Part shown: positions 34,442 through 42,610 of the stretch, piece after piece
How the letters are laid out: each line of letters starts with the position of its first letter
How positions within the stretch are numbered: position 1 is the stretch's first letter
NCBI RefSeq assembly: GCF_018128025.1
Contig: NZ_JAGSCS010000013.1
Location: 22,516 to 86,515, forward strand
Reading direction: 5' to 3'
Length of the DNA stretch: 64,000 nucleotides
Origin: Proteiniclasticum sediminis
GTDB taxonomy: Bacteria > Bacillota > Clostridia > Clostridiales > Clostridiaceae
Position numbers and translations under genes: made by a program
Notes under the pieces: generated by a model
What the model was told of the DNA's origin: nothing
Seen by the model: only the letters and a program-made list of their open reading frames with translations
Database searches by the model: none

Positions 34442-34661
34442 CGTGTATACCAATCAAATTTGGTTGATAAGCTTCTGTTGATATAAATAAATCAATAATT
34501 AAAGTAGCCTTCTCTTTGTTTTGTAAAAATTCCAATGCATTTGGTGAGACATTGTATTTTTCATATCCATCATTCTGAAGTTTATCATCAGCTTTTACCT
34601 CAATTCCTTGATAAAACATCCCCAAAACAAACAACAATAAAATACACAGTCTAATTTTCAT
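34431..34661 (-). CDS. Hypothetical small exported protein
   Basis: 76 residues. A clear signal peptide (KIRLCILLLFVLGMFYQGIE, cleavage probably after VKA) and a ~50-residue mature part with no cysteine. Nothing recognised. The ATG at 34661 has GGAGGT 8 nt upstream. Forms a two-gene unit with the membrane-anchored gene at 33953. AT-rich, like its partner, and therefore probably acquired together. Confidence 0.6.
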   Translation of the reverse strand: MKIRLCILLLFVLGMFYQGIEVKADDKLQNDGYEKYNVSPNALEFLQNKEKATLIIDLFISTEAYQPNLIGIHDEV

Positions 34662-34896
34662 GCATATACCTCCAAAAAAATAATACTCTTTCACATTATA
34701 TCATACAATAGATAATATATAAATCGTTTACAGCTATTAGACTAATTGACCATTAATTCTCCGTAACAGGAAAGAGGAAAGTTCTAAACTCATTTGTTTG
34801 CGGAGGTTTCATCCTGCTTAGCACTATCGCATTTATGGAAAAATTAATATCATAAAGTTATCAATCGCATTTATATGATTCTATTTCTAAAGTTTA

Positions 34897-35226
34897 TTGA
34901 GTTTCAGAATTAATAAAAACACCTCTGCTGCTTTTGGATTATGTCCATCAGAAGAAGATTCTACCTTGTTCATGGATCGTGATGATAATTCACGATGGAT
35001 AGAACAAAAATATTTTGATAAATTGTCGGAAGTTCTTACATGCATTTTTGAACATCATCGAAATATCATGGATGACAAACTGAAAAACGCGTTAAAAATT
35101 CTTAGACTGCATGAGGATTTTAATCGAAGTGCAGTCCTTTGCAAATCTGATATGGAGATAGATTCGGACTATGAAAAATGGTTAGAAATCAGCAAAATTG
35201 TAAGATATATTATCCAGAAAGCTTGA
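34897..35226 (+). CDS. Doubtful hypothetical ORF (possible fragment)
   Basis: 109 codons from a TTG without a Shine-Dalgarno. The content (SAAFGLCPSEEDSTLFMDRDD..., ILRLHEDFNRSAVLCKSDMEI) looks protein-like, with charged helices, but no family is recognised. It may be a 5'-truncated gene remnant in the AT-rich islet. The region on both sides (34695-34896 and 35227-35340) shows nothing else. Confidence 0.35.
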   Translation: MSFRINKNTSAAFGLCPSEEDSTLFMDRDDNSRWIEQKYFDKLSEVLTCIFEHHRNIMDDKLKNALKILRLHEDFNRSAVLCKSDMEIDSDYEKWLEISKIVRYIIQKA

Positions 35227-35340
35227 TTTTTTTCATCAGCATTGATAAATCATTGGATTTGATGGATCCTTTCTAAAATCCCCAAATTTCAACACTATCT
35301 TAAAACATAGTCGTAGAAAATCCTCTTTCCTCTAACCTCA

Positions 35341-35368
35341 TTGCAATTGTACGAATTAGTGCTATAGT
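35341..35368 (+). promoter_or_regulatory. Candidate promoter of yjdI
   Basis: TTGCAA (35341-35346), 16 nt, TATAGT (35363-35368). Confidence 0.5.
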
Positions 35369-35408
35369 AAATTAATACTAAGAATGAAGCAACGAGGGAG
35401 GGCTAAAG

Positions 35409-35648
35409 ATGAATCAAACGACAGAAAACTTAACCCAAAAAGGCTACAAGGCTTACGAGAACGCTGATATTACCGTCTATTGGAATGCTTCGATCTGTGA
35501 GCATGCCGGGAACTGCGTCAAAGGAAACAGCGAAGTTTTTAATGTAAATCGACGCCCCTGGATCATGTTGGGAACCGGAGAGCATGCCAATATTCAGGAG
35601 GTCATTGATACCTGCCCTTCAGGCGCCCTGAAGTATAAACTGAAATAA
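35409..35648 (+). CDS. yjdI: YjdI-like (4Fe-4S) mono-cluster protein
   Basis: 79 residues. The motif CEHAGNC followed by CPSGALKY near the C-terminus, with VYWNASICEHAGNCVKG, matches the divergent Fer4_19 family (E. coli YjdI). A role as a small electron carrier is presumed, not shown. The ATG at 35409 has GAGGG upstream. The yjdJ-type acetyltransferase gene follows closely, the same order as in E. coli. Confidence 0.85.
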   Translation: MNQTTENLTQKGYKAYENADITVYWNASICEHAGNCVKGNSEVFNVNRRPWIMLGTGEHANIQEVIDTCPSGALKYKLK

Positions 35649-35664
35649 ACTCATGGAGGCTAGT

Positions 35665-35940
35665 ATGATTCAATTTGTCATGGAGCTCGAGAACAAAAGA
35701 GTCGTCGCCTATGATCACCAAAAGGTCATCGGTGAAGTCACATTTTCCCCATCCCCCACGCTGTGGATCGCTGATCATACGGAAGTGGACCCTTCTTATA
35801 AAGGACAAAGAATCGGCAATCAGATGGTTCAAAAGCTCGTCGAAGAAGCCCGGAAAGAAGGCGTAAAGATTCTTCCTCTGTGCCCTTTCGCCGCTGCAGA
35901 ATTCAAGAAAAACCCTTCCTATGGGGATGTCCTGAAATAA
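35665..35940 (+). CDS. yjdJ: YjdJ-like small GNAT acetyltransferase
   Basis: 91 residues. Compact GNAT domain: VIGEVTFSPSPTLWIADHTEV, acetyl-CoA site PSYKGQRIGNQMVQKLVEEA, and LPLCPFAAAEFKKNP, typical of the Acetyltransf_CG family (YjdJ). Substrate unknown. The start is ATG 35665 because GGAGG (35656-35660) lies 4 nt before it; the ATG at 35653 contains that ribosome binding site and is rejected. Confidence 0.85.
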   Translation: MIQFVMELENKRVVAYDHQKVIGEVTFSPSPTLWIADHTEVDPSYKGQRIGNQMVQKLVEEARKEGVKILPLCPFAAAEFKKNPSYGDVLK

Positions 35941-35959
35941 TTTATTAATGCGATGAAAT

Positions 35960-35995
35960 GTGCCTGGAATGATGACAATTCCAGGCACTTTTTTT
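35960..35995 (+). terminator. Terminator of yjdIJ
   Basis: GTGCCTGGAAT / ATTCCAGGCAC stem plus a T-run. Confidence 0.9.
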
Positions 35996-36124
35996 GATTC
36001 CCGATATTTATCAGGCTTTCTTTGGATGACAACAACGAGGTTTCTCCATATCGGAAAAGCTTCCTGGGGAGGGGTTTTCACCACCTCCACAGGAAGCTTC
36101 CGTAAAACAAATGAGGGAAGGATA

Positions 36125-37930
36125 CTAGTTTCCTTTGGCTGCTGTTGCTCCCGCAATACGTCCGAAGGTATTTACATCCGCCAGTGCGTTTCCGCCCAGA
36201 CGATTGGTGCCGTGAATTCCGCCGGTGACTTCGCCTGCGGCGAAGAGTCCGGGGATGACCACGCCATTTTTGTCCACAACACGGGTTTCCGTGGTGATCT
36301 TAATGCCGCCCATGGTGTGATGAACCGTGGGGACACGCTTACCGGCATAGAACGGTGCGGTATCCAGCTTATCTTTGAAGAGGGTTCGTCCGAACTCATC
36401 CACTTTGCTGTCCACAGAGGCATTGAAGGCTTCCACAGCCTTCACCAGGTTCTGGGGATCCACGCCGATCTGCTTGGCCAGGTCTTCCAGGGTATCTGCT
36501 TTATAGGCTCTGCCCTGCTCCACCAGAGAATCGATGGACTCGTTGAAGTTGTTCACAGTATCTCCCGTGGGATAGGAATGCTGATCCACGATGACCCACA
36601 TCATGGCGTCGGTCTGGGCCATGAGAGCCTTGGTCATAACATCTCGCCTAGCGCCTTCATCCACAAAACGGTTACCAGCGGCATTGACGAATATACGGTT
36701 TTCCACGCCCTGCTCAATGTTTCCGCTGAGGCTTCCGGTGATGGGATCACCCATGGGAAGAAGCTGGATGTTCTCCATCTGGATGATGTCGGCATTGATG
36801 GCTTCCGCCATGACGATACCATCTCCCGTGGCTCCCTTGTGGTTGGTGGTCTTGATGTTGGTCAGCGTCGGCCAAAGAGTGTTGTACTTGTCGCGCATGG
36901 CAATGTTTGCCCCGAATCCGCCGCTGGCGATGATGACACCCTTAGAGGCATTGACGGTGACTTTTCCATTCTTGCCCTGGGCCTCAAAGCCCACGACGCG
37001 ACCTTCGGTGTTCTGAATCAGGGTTTTGGCTTCGGTTTCCGTCAGAATCTTGATTTCATCCTGATGCTGATTGATGTAGTTCATGTAGGTATTGATGTAA
37101 CCGGTGCCCAGGGGTTCCACGGGCTTATGGGCTCTCGGCCAGAGACCGCCAAGAACGGTAAATACGGTATCCTTGAACTTCATACCCAGGGATTCCAGCC
37201 ACTCGATGGTGGGATAGGCATTTTCCACCAGGACACGGATCAGCGCGGGATCTCCCTGCTTGTCTCCGCCCTCGTAGGTTTGAGTGTAGTGCTTCTCAAT
37301 GGAGTCTTCAATGCCCATGGCGGACTGACGTTTCTCATCCACGGCATTGTAGGCGGAACCCGAGATGATGGTATTGCCGCCCACATTGGGCATCTTTTCC
37401 ACCACGACGACTTTGGCGCCATTCTGATGGGCGGATACGGCTGCGGCAAGTCCGGCTCCACCGGCTCCGATGATGGCCACTTCGGTATCCAAAACGATGT
37501 CCTTTTGTGCGGACTGCTCGTCCTCGCCCTTGACCTTCAGCTTCTCGATGTCAGCACCGGCTTTTTTCAGGGCATCTTCCAGTGCGGCCATAAAACCGTT
37601 GGACGAGTAAGTGGCTCCGCTCATGAGATCCAGTGCCAGTGAGCTTTTTTCCTTCGCTTGCGCAATGAGGTCTTCCACAGCCATGTCGCCGAGGCCCTGG
37701 GTTTCCGTATGTACTGCCTTGATGTCCACAATTTTTGTGGCATCCACGGTGACGGTGAGCTTGATCTCCCCATGGAATCCATTGGCTTTCCCCTCATAGG
37801 TTCCGGGTGTGAAGATACTGCTTTCGGCTGGTGTTTCTGGTGTGGTGTTTGCTTTCTTCTGACATGCGGCCAAGGATACGGTGAGGAGCACCGCTAAGGC
37901 TGCCGCCAGAAATTTTCCTCTCTTCTTCAT
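36125..37930 (-). CDS. Exported flavoprotein reductase (FMN-binding plus fumarate-reductase-type domain), lipoprotein
   Basis: 601 residues. Lipoprotein signal MKKRGKFLAAALAVLLTVSLAAC anchors it outside. Residues ~40-130 form an FMN-binding domain with the covalent-FMN motif LMSGATYSS. From about residue 147 a FAD-binding fumarate-reductase domain begins (VAIIGAGGAGLAAAVSAHQ), with active-site segments VHHTMGGIKI and GLFAAGEVTGGIHGTNRLGGN. Such proteins reduce fumarate, urocanate or similar acceptors on the cell surface; the acceptor here is unknown. The divergent TetR gene probably controls it. No FMN transferase (ApbE) is visible in the window. Confidence 0.9.
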   Translation of the reverse strand: MKKRGKFLAAALAVLLTVSLAACQKKANTTPETPAESSIFTPGTYEGKANGFHGEIKLTVTVDATKIVDIKAVHTETQGLGDMAVEDLIAQAKEKSSLALDLMSGATYSSNGFMAALEDALKKAGADIEKLKVKGEDEQSAQKDIVLDTEVAIIGAGGAGLAAAVSAHQNGAKVVVVEKMPNVGGNTIISGSAYNAVDEKRQSAMGIEDSIEKHYTQTYEGGDKQGDPALIRVLVENAYPTIEWLESLGMKFKDTVFTVLGGLWPRAHKPVEPLGTGYINTYMNYINQHQDEIKILTETEAKTLIQNTEGRVVGFEAQGKNGKVTVNASKGVIIASGGFGANIAMRDKYNTLWPTLTNIKTTNHKGATGDGIVMAEAINADIIQMENIQLLPMGDPITGSLSGNIEQGVENRIFVNAAGNRFVDEGARRDVMTKALMAQTDAMMWVIVDQHSYPTGDTVNNFNESIDSLVEQGRAYKADTLEDLAKQIGVDPQNLVKAVEAFNASVDSKVDEFGRTLFKDKLDTAPFYAGKRVPTVHHTMGGIKITTETRVVDKNGVVIPGLFAAGEVTGGIHGTNRLGGNALADVNTFGRIAGATAAKGN

Positions 37931-37961
37931 ATTTTCCCCCTAAGATTAAATTTTAGTAAAC

Positions 37962-37991
37962 ACGTTCAATGAATACGTTCACCCAATGAAC
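37962..37991. promoter_or_regulatory. Candidate TetR operator between the reductase and tetR genes
   Basis: GTTCA half-sites at 37964 and 37977 and the complements TGAAT (37970-37974) and TGAAC (37987-37991); GTTCA-CCCAA-TGAAC is a perfect inverted repeat. Within 60 bp of the reductase start. Confidence 0.5.
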
Positions 37992-38048
37992 TTATTATGC
38001 CATATTGTTAGAAGATTATCAATATATTTTGTGAAATTTTTATCGTTT

Positions 38049-38076
38049 TTGATCCTTTGAAATCTTCGAGTATAAT
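38049..38076 (+). promoter_or_regulatory. Promoter of tetR gene
   Basis: TTGATC (38049-38054), 16 nt, TATAAT (38071-38076). Confidence 0.6.
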
Positions 38077-38110
38077 GAGACTAGGAACAGACACAGGAGG
38101 CATGGAAAAC

Positions 38111-38710
38111 GTGAGTGACAAACTGAATTCAAGACAGCTCCAGTCCCTGGAGACGAAAAACCGGATCTATGAAGTGGCCCTGCGCAAATTCACCGAAAAA
38201 TCCCTGGACGAAGTGACCATTGCTTCCATCTGCAAGGAAGCCGGCGTCTCCGTGGGCTCCTTCTATAACTACTTTGACAGCAAAGAAGCCATCATCTATG
38301 AGAACTTCCGCCGGGCAGATATGGACTTCACCCGCTTCGAGCAGGTGGACCAGGAAGGCCAGGAGACCCTTCCCCTCATCCTGGACTATATGGACTACTA
38401 CATCAGCTTTGTCAGCGCCCAGGATCTGAATTTTATCAAGCATCTTTATACCACATCCAACCGATACTTTGTCATGCCCCACCGCCCCATGCAGGAGGTG
38501 TTGAAAACCATCCTTCGCCGGCGTCAAGTCAAGGTTTCTCCCGAGTTCATGGAAAGCTCCGATGACCTGGTGGACCAGCTTTTCATGACGGCCCGAGGGG
38601 TCATCTTCCATTGGTGTCTCCATGAAGGTCGCTTTAATATCCGGGAACTGGCCCGAAAGCATTTTCTCCTTATTCTGAGAGGTGCCCTGATCGAAGAAAA
38701 GGAGCGGTGA
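38111..38710 (+). CDS. TetR/AcrR family transcriptional regulator
   Basis: 199 residues. N-terminal helix-turn-helix: IYEVALRKFTEKSLDEVTIASICKEAGVSVGSFYNYFDSKEAI, with the invariant SxGSFYNYF recognition helix. The C-terminal ligand domain is unclassified. AGGAGG (38095-38100) sits 1 nt before ATG 38102 but 10 nt before GTG 38111, so GTG is taken as start. Divergent from the surface flavoprotein gene, of which it is the probable regulator. Confidence 0.88.
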   Translation: MSDKLNSRQLQSLETKNRIYEVALRKFTEKSLDEVTIASICKEAGVSVGSFYNYFDSKEAIIYENFRRADMDFTRFEQVDQEGQETLPLILDYMDYYISFVSAQDLNFIKHLYTTSNRYFVMPHRPMQEVLKTILRRRQVKVSPEFMESSDDLVDQLFMTARGVIFHWCLHEGRFNIRELARKHFLLILRGALIEEKER

Positions 38711-38724
38711 AAACCGCTCCTTTT
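38697..38724 (+). terminator. Terminator of tetR gene, overlapping its stop codon
   Basis: AAAAGGAGCGGT / ACCGCTCCTTTT; the TGA stop codon lies in the loop. Confidence 0.8.
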
Positions 38725-38819
38725 GTGATATTCTTATCGATAACCCTGGTCCAAGAACCCGTTCTCCCCGGACTTCCCCCGTTTCATCAGCCATTTTTTG
38801 CCACTTTTTAAACAAAGAA

Positions 38820-38843
38820 ACGCCGCAGCAGAAGCTGCGGCGT
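38820..38843 (-). terminator. Terminator of upp operon
   Basis: ACGCCGCAG / CTGCGGCGT stem 8 nt downstream of the upp stop on the minus strand, followed by TTTCTTTG. Confidence 0.8.
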
Positions 38844-38850
38844 AATTTCT

Positions 38851-39480
38851 TTACTTGGTTCCGAACAAACGGTCGCCGGCATCGCCCAGACCGGGAACGA
38901 TATAGCCGTGCTCATTGAGCTTCTCATCGATGGCCGCGATGAAGATATCCACATCGGGGTGTTTCGTCGTGAGGGCCTTAATGCCTTCCGGTGCAGCCAC
39001 CAGTCCCACAAACTTGATGGACTTGGCTCCCTGCTTCTTCAGCATGGAGATGGCGTCGATGGCCGATCCGCCGGTGGCCAGCATAGGATCCACCACGATG
39101 ACATCGCGCTCCTCAATATCCTTCGGCAGCTTACAGAAGTACTCCACGGGCTGCAGTGTGCTCTCATCACGATAGAGACCGATATGGCCCACCTTGGCAG
39201 CAGGAACCAGTTTCAGCATGCCGTCCACCATGCCGATGCCGGCGCGGAGGATGGGAACGATGGCCAGTTTCTTGCCGGTGATGGTTTTGCACTTGGCAAT
39301 GCCCACGGGAGTTTCAATCTCCACATCTTCCATGGCCAGATCCCGGGTGACCTCATAGGCGATGAGGGTAGAAATTTCTTCCACGACCTCACGGAATTCT
39401 TTGGATCCGGTGTTCTTGTCCCGGATAATGGCCAGCTTGTGCAGTACTAATGGGTGGTTGATTTCTGTTACTCTGCTCAT
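38851..39480 (-). CDS. upp: Uracil phosphoribosyltransferase
   Basis: 209 residues, standard length. Converts uracil and PRPP to UMP. PRPP-binding motif [17 protein letters not shown] (about residues 126-142) and uracil-binding C-terminus [17 protein letters not shown] are typical. The ATG at 39480 follows AAGGAGGAG. Last gene of the sua5-ywlE-rpiB-upp group; the same order occurs in Bacillus. Confidence 0.97.
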   Translation of the reverse strand: MSRVTEINHPLVLHKLAIIRDKNTGSKEFREVVEEISTLIAYEVTRDLAMEDVEIETPVGIAKCKTITGKKLAIVPILRAGIGMVDGMLKLVPAAKVGHIGLYRDESTLQPVEYFCKLPKDIEERDVIVVDPMLATGGSAIDAISMLKKQGAKSIKFVGLVAAPEGIKALTTKHPDVDIFIAAIDEKLNEHGYIVPGLGDAGDRLFGTK

Positions 39481-39499
39481 TTGTTCTCCTCCTTAGGGA

Positions 39500-39949
39500 T
39501 TATCGCTGATATTTTTCTTCCAACTGTGTAATCTTGTCAATGCGTGTCTGGTGTCTTCCCCCTTCAAAGGAAGCGCCGAGGAACGTATCCACGATGTCCA
39601 GGGCCAGAGACGGTCCCACAACGCGCTCTCCCATGGTCAGGATGTTGGCGTTATTGTGCTGACGGGTGGCGTGGGCACTGAAGGTGTCATGGCACAGGGC
39701 TGCCCGCACCCCTGGGATTTTGTTGGCGGCAATGCCGATGCCGATGCCTGTGCCGCAAATGAGGATTCCAAAATCGAAATGCCCATCCCGGACCTCTACG
39801 CCCACCTTCTCCGAAATATCCGGATAATCGCAGGATGCGGTGGTGTAGGTACCGAAGTCTTTCACCTCGATCCCCTTTTTCTCCAAGTGTTCCCGGATCA
39901 GTTCCTTCAGGTTCAATCCGCCGTGATCACAACCCAGTGCAATTTTCAT
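39500..39949 (-). CDS. rpiB: Ribose-5-phosphate isomerase B
   Basis: 149 residues. Interconverts ribose-5-phosphate and ribulose-5-phosphate. Signature ALGCDHGGLNLKE at the N-terminus, ILICGTGIGIGIAANK (phosphate-binding) with the catalytic Cys, and HNNANILTMGERVVG. The ATG at 39949 is preceded by AGGAGGTAGGAC. It lies 3 bp after ywlE and 19 bp before upp. Confidence 0.95.
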   Translation of the reverse strand: MKIALGCDHGGLNLKELIREHLEKKGIEVKDFGTYTTASCDYPDISEKVGVEVRDGHFDFGILICGTGIGIGIAANKIPGVRAALCHDTFSAHATRQHNNANILTMGERVVGPSLALDIVDTFLGASFEGGRHQTRIDKITQLEEKYQR

Positions 39950-39952
39950 GTC

Positions 39953-40384
39953 CTACCTCCTGTACTGTTCAAATTCTTCGATTTTCTGGATGAGACGCCG
40001 AAGCTCGCTGAAAGTTTTCACATACTCATCCTCGTCCATGCCGTAGGGATCCGGCACATCGCCCTTTTCCCCCGCAATTTCCTTCAGCGTATGGATCCGT
40101 TCATGGCCATAGCGCCGGACCAGTTCCCGCTTCTGGGCCTCTGTCATGGTGATGATGTAGTCGGCGTCGGCCACATCCACCTCCAGGAGCTCTTCCGCTT
40201 CCCGGTCCACCACATACCCGTACTCCCGGGCTAAGACCCGCTGAGCCTCTTTGGCGATGCGGCTTCCCCGCTGAATATAGAGTCCTCGGGATTCTGCCTT
40301 GGCCTGGTGAAAAGTCTCATTAAAGATTACCTCAGCCATGGGACTTCGGCAAGTATTTCCTGTGCATACAAAAAGAATTTTCAT
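39953..40384 (-). CDS. ywlE: Low-molecular-weight protein phosphatase, YwlE (protein-arginine phosphatase) type
   Basis: 143 residues. The phosphatase loop VCTGNTCRSPMAE (residues 6-18) has Thr after Asn, the residue that marks arginine phosphatases such as B. subtilis YwlE against tyrosine phosphatases. The general acid Asp lies in GDVPDPYGMD. It would reverse McsB-type arginine phosphorylation; mcsB is not in this window. The ATG at 40384 starts 1 nt after the sua5 stop, behind GAGGTG. Confidence 0.9.
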   Translation of the reverse strand: MKILFVCTGNTCRSPMAEVIFNETFHQAKAESRGLYIQRGSRIAKEAQRVLAREYGYVVDREAEELLEVDVADADYIITMTEAQKRELVRRYGHERIHTLKEIAGEKGDVPDPYGMDEDEYVKTFSELRRLIQKIEEFEQYRR

Positions 40385-40385
40385 T

Positions 40386-41435
40386 TCACACCTCAATGAG
40401 TCGGTATCCTGCAGCCTTTTTCAGGCGGTTCATCACCGCCCGGCCCACACCGGATTCGTCGATGCCTTCGGCATAGATCAGCTCCACCTCTAAATCATCA
40501 AAACGGCGCAGCGCTTCAAAGAGATTCCGGGCAATCTCCGCCGGATTCTTTGCGCTGCCGTAGGACTGAAACTCTACCCCTTTAAGGGCATAGGCTGCTT
40601 CCTGCTCCCGCGCGGCCAGTACGCCCACGCGTTTTCCCTGCTCCACAGCCTCGGTGATTCTGCGCTCCATTTCCTCTTCCCGTTTTTCAGGACTGCCCAC
40701 AATGACCGTTAAGGGCGCTTTGGGTGCATAATGCCGGTACTTCATCCCCGGTGCCCGGGGTGCTTCTTTTTCCCCCACCCGGGTCAGGGCTTCCTCATAG
40801 AGGATTCGCCCATCCACCTCCAGGAGCTCCTCATAGGTGACAAAACCTGGCCGAAGGAGCCTGGGGGGATCGATGCTGTAATCCACGATGGTGGACTCCA
40901 GCCCCACAATGCTTTGCCCATCGCCCAAAATCATATCCACCTTCCCGTCCAAATCCTCCACACAGCGGTCAAAATTCGTGGGACTGGGTTTTCCCGAAAG
41001 ATTGGCCGATGGAGCCGCCACGGGATGACCCAGCGCTGCAATGATTCGGCGGGCCGTTTCATTGGCAGGCATACGGACCCCCACACTGGAGAGCCCTGCG
41101 CTGGTTTCCTCGGGGACGAGGGACGTCTTGGGCAAGATCACCGTCAGGGGTCCCGGCCAGAATCGCTCCATGAGGGCCTTGGCCTTTTCCGGCACATGGG
41201 TCACATAGGGCTCCAGGTTCCAATCCGCCACATGGATGATCAGGGGATTATCCTGGGGTCTTCCCTTCGCCCGGAATATTCCCGCCACGGCCTCTTTGTT
41301 CAGGGCATCCGCCCCCAGGCCATAGACCGTCTCCGTGGGAAAGGCCACGAGGCCTCCCTGCCTTAGACACTTTGCCGCCAGTAGGATGGCTTCTTCTTCA
41401 ATTCTACCCGTAAACTGTACCTTGATCGTCTCCAT
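40386..41435 (-). CDS. sua5: Threonylcarbamoyl-AMP synthase (Sua5/YwlC)
   Basis: 349 residues. First step of the tRNA modification t6A. The N-terminal YrdC-like domain has GGLVAFPTETVYGLGADA, AKGRPQDNPLIIH and APSANLSGKPSPT. The C-terminal Sua5 extension (from ~residue 215, RAPGMKYRHYAPKAPL) is present, so it is Sua5, not the short YrdC. The ATG at 41435 follows GGAGAG; the TTG at 41447 lies inside that ribosome binding site. A hairpin (41452-41475) stands between it and prfA. Confidence 0.95.
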   Translation of the reverse strand: METIKVQFTGRIEEEAILLAAKCLRQGGLVAFPTETVYGLGADALNKEAVAGIFRAKGRPQDNPLIIHVADWNLEPYVTHVPEKAKALMERFWPGPLTVILPKTSLVPEETSAGLSSVGVRMPANETARRIIAALGHPVAAPSANLSGKPSPTNFDRCVEDLDGKVDMILGDGQSIVGLESTIVDYSIDPPRLLRPGFVTYEELLEVDGRILYEEALTRVGEKEAPRAPGMKYRHYAPKAPLTVIVGSPEKREEEMERRITEAVEQGKRVGVLAAREQEAAYALKGVEFQSYGSAKNPAEIARNLFEALRRFDDLEVELIYAEGIDESGVGRAVMNRLKKAAGYRLIEV

Positions 41436-41446
41436 TTTTCTCTCCA

Positions 41447-41475
41447 AAAATGGGGACAGTTAACAAACTGTCCCC
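41447..41475 (-). terminator. Hairpin between prfA and sua5
   Basis: GGGGACAGTT / AACTGTCCCC stem whose minus-strand side runs into ATTTTT, 7 nt after the prfA stop and just before the sua5 ribosome binding site. It may be an attenuating terminator inside the operon. Confidence 0.6.
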
Positions 41476-41482
41476 CCAATCC

Positions 41483-42562
41483 CTAGTTATTTCGGTTACC
41501 CATGGCTTTGAGTTTTTCCGCCTGGTCATAGCGGATGAGGGAATCGAACATCTCGTCCAGATCACCATTGAGGAAGGATTCCAGCTTGTACAGGGTGAGG
41601 TTGATCCGATGGTCCGTCACGCGGCCCTGGGGATAGTTATAGGTTCGGATTCGCTCCGAACGGTCCCCGGTGCCCACCTGGCTTTTTCGCTCATCGGCAA
41701 TATTCTGGCTTCGTTCCTGCTCTGCAATTTCATACAGCCGGGAACGGAGAATCTTGATGGCCTTTTCCTTGTTTTTCAGCTGGGATTTCTCATCCTGCAC
41801 GGCCACAACCAGCCCGCTGGGCAAGTGCGTGACCCGGACCGCCGAGTCCGTAGTATTGACGGACTGTCCGCCGTTTCCGGAGGAACGGTACACGTCAATC
41901 CTCAAATCATTGGGGTTGATTTCCACATCCACCTCATCCACTTCGGGCAGTACAGCCACCGTGGCGGTGGAGGTATGGATCCGTCCTGAGCTTTCCGTAT
42001 CCGGAACGCGCTGCACCCGGTGTACCCCTGACTCATACTTCATCTTGGAATAAACTCCCTGGCCCTTGACCATGAAGACCACTTCCTTGAATCCGCCGAT
42101 ATCTGTCTCATTGAGACTCATGATTTCCACTTTCCATCGCTGGGATTCCGCATACTTGGAATACATGCGGAAAAGATTATAGGCAAAGAGCGCTGCTTCA
42201 TCGCCGCCGGCACCGCCGCGGATTTCCACAAATACGTTCTTTTCGTCATTGGGATCCTTGGGCAGCAGCATGATCTGCAGCTCCGCCTCGATGTTTTCCA
42301 TTTGGGCCTTGATACTGCGCACATCCTCATTGATCATCTCGCGCATTTCGGTATCGTCTTCCAGCTGAAGCATATCCATATTGGCCTGAAGGTCTTCCTT
42401 CAGCTTCTTGTATTCCAGGTATTTCCCCACAATGACCTGAAGCTCAGAATGTTCCTTCACCAGCTTCTGCCACATTTCCTGATTGGCAATGACCGCAGGG
42501 TCACTGATTCTCATGGTGAGTTCTTCATATTTTCCTTCGATAAATCCTAATCGTTCCAGCAT
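41483..42562 (-). CDS. prfA: Peptide chain release factor 1
   Basis: 359 residues. Terminates at UAA/UAG. The GGQ motif lies in [19 protein letters not shown] (about residue 233), and the PxT-type codon-recognition region precedes it. [16 protein letters not shown] (about residue 115) is also conserved. The ATG at 42562 follows AAGGAGAG. Directly downstream of prmC, whose product methylates the GGQ glutamine. Confidence 0.97.
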   Translation of the reverse strand: MLERLGFIEGKYEELTMRISDPAVIANQEMWQKLVKEHSELQVIVGKYLEYKKLKEDLQANMDMLQLEDDTEMREMINEDVRSIKAQMENIEAELQIMLLPKDPNDEKNVFVEIRGGAGGDEAALFAYNLFRMYSKYAESQRWKVEIMSLNETDIGGFKEVVFMVKGQGVYSKMKYESGVHRVQRVPDTESSGRIHTSTATVAVLPEVDEVDVEINPNDLRIDVYRSSGNGGQSVNTTDSAVRVTHLPSGLVVAVQDEKSQLKNKEKAIKILRSRLYEIAEQERSQNIADERKSQVGTGDRSERIRTYNYPQGRVTDHRINLTLYKLESFLNGDLDEMFDSLIRYDQAEKLKAMGNRNN

Positions 42563-42610
42563 TTCTTTTCTCTCCTTGCTTTTTTGATCCTGAAAAATCC
42601 CACCAGAACG

